Positions 1 through 4,966 of a stretch of DNA of 12,646 bases are shown piece after piece; position 1 is the stretch's first letter, and each line of letters starts with the position of its first letter. Source of the stretch: Candidatus Woesearchaeota archaeon (GTDB taxonomy: Archaea; Nanobdellota; Nanobdellia; Woesearchaeales; JAGVYO01); the NCBI GenBank assembly GCA_018303225.1, contig JAGVYO010000002.1, positions 1 to 12,646 on the forward strand, read 5' to 3'. The notes under the pieces were generated by a model. That model saw only the letters and a list, made by a program, of their open reading frames with translations, did no database searches and was not told the origin of the DNA. Made by a program: the position numbers and the translations under genes.

Positions 1-31
1 TGGTTTGCGTTCTTAACGCGCAGCTGAGCAT

Positions 32-787
32 TTACCATAGAAACTTAAAGGATACGTCCAGAATAATCATCATGCTCAGGCCGATAATGGTCCCGATAGA
101 GGCCCAGCTTTTTTTCTTGATATGGTAATCGGCAGGCGACATGTGGTAAAGCACCATCATGATCATGGCGCCCGCTGCAAAGCCGAATGAAAAAGGAAGA
201 AAGCCCTTGATTGAGGTGACCATCAAATAGGCGATCACCGCGCCTATGGGCTGCGGCAGGCTGGTAAAGATAGAAACAAATACCATGCGCCATTTAGAAG
301 CACCGCTTAAGGCCATGGGCACTGAGACACCAAGGCCTTCAGGGATGTTGTGGATGGAGATGGCCAGAAAAACCAGCCAGAACAGCTCTTTGGAGCCGGC
401 AAACGCTGTTCCAACGGCAAATCCCTCGGGAAGGCTGTGGACAGTCAACACGCCCACAATCAGGAACAGCGATTTCTTATTGGCACCGGTCAGTTTCTGG
501 TAGAGGTTGTGCTGATGGGGAAGCAAATGGTTGGCGAGATGCAGAAATAAAGCGCCCGAAATGATGCCTATGCTCACGCTGGTGACCGTGCCGTATTTCA
601 GGCCTTCCGGAACGAGCCCCAGTACGGAAACAGACATCATCACCCCGATAGCGATACCGTACAGCAATGCTTCAGGAATCTCCGGGATTTTTTTTGTGAA
701 GAAGAAAGGCAGGGCGCCCAATCCGGTGGCCAATGCTGTGATAAGGCCAAAAATGAATACGACCCACAAATCATAATAGGCAACCAT
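32..787 (-). CDS. ZIP-family divalent metal transporter
   Basis: A 251-residue, very hydrophobic protein with about eight predicted membrane segments, the usual size for a ZupT/ZIP importer. The two signature metal-binding helices are visible: HSLPEG at residues 117-122 and HNIPEG at 146-151. A histidine-bearing loop (H87, H91, H93) precedes them. An LVPEG motif at 58-62 fits TM2. The usual glutamate-containing helix near the end reads LYHMSPAD (213-220), so a family acidic ligand may be replaced by His. By family it moves Zn, Fe or Mn into the cytoplasm; the metal cannot be read from sequence. The ATG at 785-787 lies about 24-31 nt from a TATA box on this strand, so the message is probably leaderless. 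The adjacent palindrome shared with the iron permease promoter suggests iron-linked control. Family assignment is firm, substrate is inferred. Confidence 0.9.
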   Translation of the reverse strand: MVAYYDLWVVFIFGLITALATGLGALPFFFTKKIPEIPEALLYGIAIGVMMSVSVLGLVPEGLKYGTVTSVSIGIISGALFLHLANHLLPHQHNLYQKLTGANKKSLFLIVGVLTVHSLPEGFAVGTAFAGSKELFWLVFLAISIHNIPEGLGVSVPMALSGASKWRMVFVSIFTSLPQPIGAVIAYLMVTSIKGFLPFSFGFAAGAMIMMVLYHMSPADYHIKKKSWASIGTIIGLSMMIILDVSFKFLW

Positions 788-810
788 CGGAACTGCTTAC
801 GGAAAATCAG

Positions 811-818
811 TTTATAAA
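811..818. promoter_or_regulatory. Palindromic TATA box, possibly bidirectional
   Basis: TTTATAAA is its own reverse complement. On the minus strand it sits at the right distance for a leaderless ZIP transcript starting near 787. On the plus strand it would start a transcript near 838-845, inside or just after the neighbouring palindrome, the same arrangement as at the iron permease promoter (1516-1544). Confidence 0.65.
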
Positions 819-827
819 AGTATGGGT

Positions 828-843
828 GTTCGGGAGGACGAAC
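828..843. promoter_or_regulatory. Putative DtxR-type operator, copy 1
   Basis: GTTCGG-GAGG-ACGAAC, an imperfect palindrome with 5 of 6 arm positions paired. It matches the two palindromes at 1489-1504 and 1527-1542 in arm sequence, spacer length (4) and, compared with the latter, in the right flank (CGAACTTAAT). It lies 10 bp from the TATA box serving the ZIP gene. Assignment to the DtxR-family protein encoded at 1060 is inferred from proximity and from the iron permease carrying the same sites. Confidence 0.6.
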
Positions 844-846
844 TTA

Positions 847-885
847 ATGGAGAGTGAGCATAAAAAGAAACGAAACAATGGTTAA
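847..885 (+). other. Possible micro-ORF or small transcript
   Basis: If the TATA box at 811-818 fires on the plus strand, transcription would begin about 838-845 and meet an ATG at 847 followed by 12 sense codons (MESEHKKKRNNG) and TAA, then a T-rich run (T7 at 890-896) of the kind that ends archaeal transcripts. This could equally be a short noncoding RNA or nothing at all. The support is position only; the peptide resembles nothing I recognise. Confidence 0.2.
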
Positions 886-910
886 ATTCTTTTTTTCTCT
901 GTGATACGGA

Positions 911-990
911 TCATCCCAAAAATTTCCGTAGGAAATTTTTGTTCGGGCGCTTTCGCTAAAGAAAATGTTTAATTCAATGCGCAATAGGGA
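911..990 (+). repeat. Dispersed hairpin repeat, copy A
   Basis: An 11-bp perfect hairpin (917-927 with 931-941, loop GTA) is followed by a conserved tail containing CGCT-TCGC, GAAAATG, ATTCA-ATGCGCAA and AGGG. Copy B at 11621-11706, same orientation, has the same layout. Two base pairs in the stem differ between copies but both remain paired. Flanking DNA on each side is weakly complementary, so the tip may belong to a longer imperfect hairpin. Both copies are intergenic and end 30-40 bp before the TATA box of the next gene. Nature unknown: MITE-like element, structured RNA, or terminator. Confidence 0.6.
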
Positions 991-1015
991 GGGGGTTCCG
1001 CTCGGGATAACCCCC
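991..1015 (+). other. G/C-rich inverted repeat before regulator promoter
   Basis: GGGGGTT (991-997) and AACCCCC (1009-1015) form a perfect 7-bp stem with an 11-nt loop. It directly follows repeat copy A and sits 14 bp before the TATA box of the DtxR-type gene. There is no T tract after it, so an intrinsic terminator is not clear. It may insulate the regulator promoter or bind a protein. Confidence 0.4.
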
Positions 1016-1028
1016 ATGATAGGAAATC

Positions 1029-1037
1029 TTTATAAAA
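1029..1037 (+). promoter_or_regulatory. TATA box of the DtxR-type regulator
   Basis: TTTATAAAA lies 31 bp (5' edge) before the ATG at 1060, giving a predicted start site at or within a few bases of the ATG and so a leaderless mRNA. No GTTCGG-N4-CCGAAC palindrome overlaps this box, so autoregulation through that motif is not evident. Confidence 0.7.
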
Positions 1038-1059
1038 ACCCCGTCCCTTTGTGGTTTTC

Positions 1060-1482
1060 ATGACCCACCATTTAAGCATCAAAGAGCATCTGAATCTGCA
1101 TAAGGAGCAGCGGGACCGGTTAAGCAAGGAGATGTACCTCAAGGCCATCTACCAGTTCAGGAAGGATTTCGGAAAAGAAGTGAAGGCTGTGGATCTGGTC
1201 AGCTACCTGGATATCACGAAGGGCTCTGTCTCGGAGATGCTGAAGCGCCTGGAAGAGGAAGGATTTATCCGCTACGGCGAGCATAAGGTCATCCTGCTAA
1301 CGCAAAAAGGCCTGAAGGAAGCAACACGAATCTTCAGGAAATACAAGGTCCTCAGCGAATTTCTCTCGGAAGTGCTGCACGTGCCGTACGGCAGGGTGCA
1401 CGACGAGGCCTGCAATTTAGAGCATGCGTTCAGCGACGATACGGTGGTGCGGCTGGAAAAAGTGCTTTCCGGCCTGAAATGA
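1060..1482 (+). CDS. DtxR/IdeR-type metal-dependent repressor, short form
   Basis: A 140-residue regulator: winged helix at about 20-85 (recognition region near 51-66, KGSVSEMLKRLEEEG) and metal-binding dimerization helices at 86-130. The C-terminal SH3-like domain of DtxR is absent, as in MntR. Primary-site ligands of DtxR are all present: M25 (EMYL, equivalent to DtxR M10) and C118, E121, H122 in HDEACNLEH. Cys at 118, rather than the Glu of Bacillus MntR, favours Fe(II). The ancillary site looks lost: DtxR H79 and E83 align with Y95 and S99. I chose ATG 1060 over the GTG at 1051 because the TATA spacing fits a leaderless start. It sits between two uptake genes that carry a common palindrome, its likely target. 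Family certain; the effector metal is inferred. Confidence 0.88.
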   Translation: MTHHLSIKEHLNLHKEQRDRLSKEMYLKAIYQFRKDFGKEVKAVDLVSYLDITKGSVSEMLKRLEEEGFIRYGEHKVILLTQKGLKEATRIFRKYKVLSEFLSEVLHVPYGRVHDEACNLEHAFSDDTVVRLEKVLSGLK

Positions 1483-1488
1483 AATTCT

Positions 1489-1504
1489 GTTCGGTATACC
1501 GAAC
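1489..1504. promoter_or_regulatory. Putative DtxR-type operator, copy 2 (perfect palindrome)
   Basis: GTTCGGTATACCGAAC is a perfect 16-bp palindrome starting 6 bp after the regulator stop codon and ending 11 bp before the TATA box of the iron permease. Its arms equal those of copies 1 and 3. Its centre is 38 bp from that of copy 3, so the two sites bracket the TATA box. Confidence 0.75.
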
Positions 1505-1515
1505 CAATCAAAAGA

Positions 1516-1525
1516 TTTATATATA
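1516..1525 (+). promoter_or_regulatory. TATA box of the iron permease
   Basis: TTTATATATA, predicted start site about 1543-1550, giving an unusually long leader (about 65 nt) for this window before the ATG at 1612. It is flanked by operator copies 2 and 3; occupancy of either would compete with TBP/TFB or RNA polymerase. Confidence 0.7.
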
Positions 1526-1526
1526 A

Positions 1527-1542
1527 GTTTGGGTGTCCGAAC
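1527..1542. promoter_or_regulatory. Putative DtxR-type operator, copy 3
   Basis: GTTTGG-GTGT-CCGAAC, 5 of 6 arm positions paired; the pairing extends outward by two further pairs (AA at 1525-1526 with TT at 1543-1544). It overlaps the end of the TATA box and covers the expected transcription start, the classic position for repression. Confidence 0.7.
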
Positions 1543-1611
1543 TTAATCACGGTTTAAGGGCGTGAATGAAAAAGTCAGTATTGCCTTGATGATTAAAAAG
1601 AGCGTTTTAAC

Positions 1612-2475
1612 ATGCTGGAATCTTTTTTGATAACATCCAGAGAAACCTTGGAAGCGAGCCTGGTTGTGGGAATCGTATTTGCCTATCTGAACAGGACCAA
1701 CAACCGGAACTATAAAAAGACCGTCTACTATGGGATTGTTTTCGGAATTCTTGCGAGCCTGCTGGCGGCCCTTGCATTTACCGTCATTGCAGGCGGCTTT
1801 GAAGGAAAGGCCGAAGCAATATTTGAGGGGACGACGATGCTCATCGGCGCTTTCCTGCTGACGACCATGATCCTCTGGATGATGAAGCAGAGGCATATCG
1901 CAAAAGAGATCGAGAGCAAAGTCGAGAAGCATCTGATGAAAACAGAGCCTTTGTTCTCCCACGTCGGGATTTTCCTCCTGATATTCATTGCCATCGTGCG
2001 GGAAGGGGTTGAAACGGTGATTTTCCTGAACGCTCTCAATTACGCGAACGGCGTCCATTTTATCGGCGGCCTTCTGGGCATCGGGATTGCAATAGTGGTA
2101 GGGTACCTGTTCTTCATGAGTGTCAAGAAAATCAACCTCAAAAGGCTCTTTAACGTAAGCAGCATCCTACTGATATTGTTTGCGGCAGGCCTTGTTGCAC
2201 ATGGCGTCCATGAATTCGAAGAAGCCGGAGTATTCAACCCGATCATTGAGCACGTCTGGGATATCAACCCTGCCGCACCGCTTGCAGCGCAGGGGATATA
2301 TCCGGCGCTGCATGAGAAAGGCGCCCTCGGGAGCTTCCTGACGGGACTGTTCGGCTATAATGGAAACCCAAGCCTGTTGGAGATCCTATCCTACATGTTT
2401 TATCTTGTAGTGATTTATTTCCTGTATAGACAAATTGAGAAATCCCGGGTAACGAAAACAATCGTCCCGTCCTGA
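1612..2475 (+). CDS. FTR1-family high-affinity iron permease
   Basis: A 287-residue membrane protein with about seven hydrophobic segments. Both family-defining REXXE motifs are present: RETLE at residues 10-14 in the first helix and REGVE at 130-134 in the fourth. An acidic/His stretch HGVHEFEEAG (197-206) follows. FTR1/EfeU permeases pass ferric iron through the membrane, in yeast and bacteria after oxidation by a partner. No multicopper oxidase, EfeO or EfeB partner is visible here. The ATG at 1612 has no strong ribosome site; I keep it because the first REXXE motif follows directly and no better upstream start was seen. The promoter is bracketed by two operator-like palindromes, so expression is probably switched off by the neighbouring DtxR-type protein when iron is ample. 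It converges with the next gene, 22 bp away, with no obvious terminator. Confidence 0.92.
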   Translation: MLESFLITSRETLEASLVVGIVFAYLNRTNNRNYKKTVYYGIVFGILASLLAALAFTVIAGGFEGKAEAIFEGTTMLIGAFLLTTMILWMMKQRHIAKEIESKVEKHLMKTEPLFSHVGIFLLIFIAIVREGVETVIFLNALNYANGVHFIGGLLGIGIAIVVGYLFFMSVKKINLKRLFNVSSILLILFAAGLVAHGVHEFEEAGVFNPIIEHVWDINPAAPLAAQGIYPALHEKGALGSFLTGLFGYNGNPSLLEILSYMFYLVVIYFLYRQIEKSRVTKTIVPS

Positions 2476-2497
2476 ATAAAGTTATCTGAGGATGATT

Positions 2498-3130
2498 TTA
2501 GTGGATATATCCTTTCAGCAGCAATCTCCCCATCATGCTCAGTTTTACGGCAACACGGCCTTTTTCTTCGGCTGTCTCTATAAGGCCCAGATCCTTCAGC
2601 CCTTCGGACTTCAGATTGCCGTTGATGTGGTAGGAAATCAGGGGGAGGCTCATCTTCGATTTTTTACTCAACTCTTCCAGAGAAGAGCAGCAATCCTTAT
2701 GATTGAGCAGCCGCAGCAGCTCCAGCTTCTTGTCAGTAAGGATCTTGTAGTAGGAGAATTTCAATACCGGCAGCAGCATGGCCTGGTCGCCGTCCACTGC
2801 AAACGCTTTTATGCCGTTGACATAGGCAGCGCTGGTGGCCGCACAACGCGTGTCCCGATCGCCGGTGGAAACGTGCACAATAACCTGCCTGTCTTTCTCC
2901 AACTCTTTGATTTCCGAAACGGTTTTGAACATCTCTTCCCAGATGTTGCCCTTGATCTCGCGCAGGCTGACCGGAATCCTGAACTTTTCAAGCCCTTTCT
3001 TTGCCTGTTGGGCCTCGCTCTTCCGGTTGGGCGGCACAATCAGCACCACCCGCTCGGTCGGGAATTCGCGTATGCCCACATACAGGTCATCGATATGGTC
3101 GCCCACCGGCGCAATCACGGTGTATTTCAT
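2498..3130 (-). CDS. CARF-like domain plus winged-helix transcriptional regulator
   Basis: A 210-residue two-domain protein. Residues 1-125 look like a Rossmann-type CARF fold: beta-strand MKYTVIAPVG at the start, and the STGDRDTRC segment (88-96) followed by a small-residue helix AATSAAYVNG, in the place where CARF proteins bind cyclic oligoadenylate or other nucleotides. Residues 130-205 read as a winged helix (LTDKKLELLRLL through SLPLISYHI). This layout matches Csa3 and the HFX_2341/DUF6293-type archaeal regulators. I prefer ATG 3128-3130 over the GTG at 3146-3148 because GGTGAGGAG lies directly before it and the beta strand starts there. No cas gene or CRISPR array is in the window, so a non-CRISPR role is likely; the target is unknown. 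A palindrome 65 bp upstream (3195-3216) may be its own operator. The CARF label rests on pattern recognition, not alignment. Confidence 0.65.
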   Translation of the reverse strand: MKYTVIAPVGDHIDDLYVGIREFPTERVVLIVPPNRKSEAQQAKKGLEKFRIPVSLREIKGNIWEEMFKTVSEIKELEKDRQVIVHVSTGDRDTRCAATSAAYVNGIKAFAVDGDQAMLLPVLKFSYYKILTDKKLELLRLLNHKDCCSSLEELSKKSKMSLPLISYHINGNLKSEGLKDLGLIETAEEKGRVAVKLSMMGRLLLKGYIH

Positions 3131-3194
3131 GCTCCTCACCCCACACACAAAGGAATTTATTTATTTTGTAAATTTTTAATTTAATAATGATAAT

Positions 3195-3216
3195 GGGTAT
3201 TTAAGCTTAACTATCC
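3195..3216. promoter_or_regulatory. Imperfect palindrome between regulator and glutaredoxin
   Basis: A perfect 10-bp core TTAAGCTTAA (3201-3210) with flanks GGGTAT and CTATCC that extend the symmetry to 18 of 22 positions. It sits between the divergent CARF-wHTH gene and the glutaredoxin gene, so it is a candidate autoregulatory or shared operator. Local A/T richness raises the chance of coincidence. Confidence 0.4.
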
Positions 3217-3227
3217 ATGCAGGAGTC

Positions 3228-3256
3228 GATTAAAGCATCTGATTTAAGGATTAAAG
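3228..3256 (+). repeat. GATTAAAG direct repeats, 21-bp period
   Basis: GATTAAAG occurs at 3228-3235 and 3249-3256, with the related GATTTAAG at 3241-3248. The 21-bp spacing equals two DNA helical turns, and the pair lies about 45 bp before the glutaredoxin TATA box, a place where an archaeal activator could bind. Short and A/T-rich, so only suggestive. Confidence 0.3.
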
Positions 3257-3298
3257 AAAAGGTAGAAATAGCTCCCTTCTCCCTTTTCAGCCAATGAT

Positions 3299-3310
3299 AA
3301 TATTTAAATA
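3299..3310 (+). promoter_or_regulatory. TATA box of the glutaredoxin-malic enzyme unit
   Basis: ATATTTAAATAG, predicted start about 3326-3332, leaving a short leader that contains the GGGGGTT ribosome site at 3334-3340 for the ATG at 3348. Confidence 0.6.
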
Positions 3311-3347
3311 GTAATTGAAGTTGGAAAAATACAGGGGGTTCCATCTA

Positions 3348-3599
3348 ATGGTAGAGAAAAAAGCACAGAAGAAAGTCAAAGTCTATAGCACCCCGGTATG
3401 CCCGTGGTGCCATAAGGCCAAGGAGTTCCTGAAAGAGCACAAGATTCCGTTCCAAGACATCGATGTAGCTGCGGACAAAAAAGCAGCCCAGGAGATGACG
3501 GAGAAAAGCGGCCAGATCGGCGTCCCGGTAATTGACATCGATGGAATGATCATCGTAGGTTATGATGTCCAGGCGCTGAAGAAAGCGCTAGACCTGTAG
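3348..3599 (+). CDS. Glutaredoxin-like thiol-disulfide protein
   Basis: An 83-residue single-domain protein of the glutaredoxin/NrdH size class. The redox motif CPWC is at residues 18-21 after the first beta strand (VKVYSTPV), and the cis-proline region GVPVIDIDG is at 58-66, followed by the GYD turn near 70. It should exchange disulfides or shuttle electrons in the cytoplasm; whether it uses glutathione, another thiol, or a thioredoxin reductase cannot be told. I start at ATG 3348 because GGGGGTT lies 7 nt before it; an in-frame TTG at 3315 would add 11 residues of non-family sequence and would precede the predicted transcription start. The malic enzyme gene begins 24 bp after its stop, probably on the same transcript, which might link redox state to carbon flow. 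Confidence 0.88.
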   Translation: MVEKKAQKKVKVYSTPVCPWCHKAKEFLKEHKIPFQDIDVAADKKAAQEMTEKSGQIGVPVIDIDGMIIVGYDVQALKKALDL

Positions 3600-3623
3600 A
3601 TTCCGTACCGGAAGAAAGAGGGG

Positions 3624-4838
3624 GTGAAGGTAATTTCTAACGAAAAAGGGACAAGTGTATACATTGAGTCGCTGGCGCTTCACCGTGAAATGAAGGGAAA
3701 GATCGAGGTTTGCTCAAAAATAAGGATAGAGAGCAGAAAAGATCTGTCCTTGGTGTATACTCCAGGTGTGGCGCAGGCATGCATCGAGATCGCAAAAAAC
3801 AAGGACAATGTCTATAATTACACTTCTAAAGGGAATATCGTTGCCATCGTAACCGACGGATCCGCTGTCTTGGGCCTGGGAAACATCGGGCCGGAAGCGG
3901 CACTGCCGGTGATGGAGGGAAAGGCCGTCCTCTTCAAAGAGTTTGGAGGGGTGGATGCGTTCCCCATCTGTCTCGATACTCAGGACGTGGAAGATATAAT
4001 CCATACTGTGAAACGAATTGCGCCGGGCTTCGGAGCCATCCAATTGGAGGATATTGCTGCGCCGCGGTGCTTTGAGATCGAAGACCGCTTAAAAAAGGAG
4101 CTGAACATCCCGGTTTTCCACGACGACCAGCACGGCACGGCCATCGTGCTGCTGGCCGCGCTGATCAATGCGCTGAAGGTAGTGAAGAAAAAGTTCGGAG
4201 CATTGAAAGTGGTCGTGCTCGGTGCCGGGGCTGCGGGCACTGCCACCACAAAAATTCTGAAGTGCGTCGGATACAATCCGGAGATGTGCACCCCTATCGG
4301 AGAAATCATTGTATGCGACAGGGATGGCATCATCTATGAAGGGAGACCCAACCTAAACGCTCCTAAGCGAGAGATTGCCAGCTATACCAACCGAAAAAAG
4401 ATCAAAGGCACCATCGCGGATGCTGTAGAAGGGGCGGATGTGCTGATCGGCGTAGCAGGCCCGGACCTGATCAAGCCGTATATGATCCAGAAAATGGCGA
4501 AGGATCCGATCGTATTCGCGATGGCCAACCCGGTTCCTGAAATCATGCCGGACCAGGCGCTGGAAGCCGGAGCTGCTGTGGTAGCCACCGGCAGAAGCGA
4601 CTTTCCCAACCAAATCAATAATGTACTCGCATTTCCCGGCCTCTTCAAAGGGGTTTTTGAGGCGAAGGCGAAAACCATCAATACCGAGATGGAGTTGGCG
4701 GCTGTGCACGCGCTGGCTGATTTCATCAAAACCCCGTCTAAAGAGAACATCATCGCGGATGCCCTGGACAAGCGGGTCGTGCCTGCTGTCGCGGAAGCTG
4801 TCAAAAAGGCCGCGCTCCGCACCAAGGCGGATATCTAA
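3624..4838 (+). CDS. Malic enzyme (NAD(P)-dependent, short form)
   Basis: A 404-residue enzyme that oxidatively decarboxylates malate to pyruvate, or the reverse. Seen motifs in order: YTPGV at 45-49 with the active-site Tyr45; EGKAVLFKEFGG (98-109) with the likely catalytic Lys100; FHDDQHGTAIV (165-175) with metal-binding Asp residues; a Rossmann motif VVVLGAGAAGTA (196-207); FAMANPVPEI (298-307); and ATGRSDFPNQINN (321-333). Length matches the short archaeal/bacterial form without the phosphotransacetylase-like tail of MaeB. The start is GTG 3624, preceded closely by AGAGGGG; the spacing is tight, so the exact first residue is uncertain. It follows glutaredoxin by 24 bp and precedes the citrate synthase unit, which has its own TATA box. 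Cofactor preference was not determined. Confidence 0.93.
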   Translation: MKVISNEKGTSVYIESLALHREMKGKIEVCSKIRIESRKDLSLVYTPGVAQACIEIAKNKDNVYNYTSKGNIVAIVTDGSAVLGLGNIGPEAALPVMEGKAVLFKEFGGVDAFPICLDTQDVEDIIHTVKRIAPGFGAIQLEDIAAPRCFEIEDRLKKELNIPVFHDDQHGTAIVLLAALINALKVVKKKFGALKVVVLGAGAAGTATTKILKCVGYNPEMCTPIGEIIVCDRDGIIYEGRPNLNAPKREIASYTNRKKIKGTIADAVEGADVLIGVAGPDLIKPYMIQKMAKDPIVFAMANPVPEIMPDQALEAGAAVVATGRSDFPNQINNVLAFPGLFKGVFEAKAKTINTEMELAAVHALADFIKTPSKENIIADALDKRVVPAVAEAVKKAALRTKADI

Positions 4839-4920
4839 AAATCGACTACTCAGCACTCCAGATGGGCGTCAGCCGACGGCTACAGCGACTTTTTGAACGG
4901 AGCCACATATAAACATAAGC

Positions 4921-4951
4921 TTTATAAAATTCACCGGTTTAGAACGGTTTA
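4921..4951 (+). promoter_or_regulatory. TATA box and CGGTTTA direct repeats upstream of citrate synthase
   Basis: TTTATAAAA at 4921-4929 predicts a start near 4948-4953. Between the box and the gene, CGGTTTA occurs at 4935-4941 and 4945-4951, a 10-bp period that puts both copies on one face of the helix and across the predicted start site. This could be an operator, or chance in a short sequence. Upstream, AGCCG-A-CGGCT (4871-4881) is a minor inverted repeat after the malic enzyme stop. Confidence 0.55.
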
Positions 4952-4966
4952 AAGGGGGTGGTGCAC

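Noticed and set aside
1..31. Possible tail of a plus-strand gene (one frame reads eight codons to a TGA at 25-27)
   Set aside because: Too short to recognise or to separate from intergenic sequence.
1566..1589. Seven-codon leader ORF in the iron permease 5' region
   Set aside because: Very short, no ribosome site, and A/T-rich leaders yield such frames by chance.
2492..3184. 230-residue open frame on the plus strand
   Set aside because: Antisense to the CARF-wHTH gene, which has a ribosome site and domain-like sequence; the plus frame shows no recognisable motif.
2498..3347. CRISPR-Cas locus suggested by the CARF domain
   Set aside because: No repeat-spacer array or cas gene is visible anywhere in the window.
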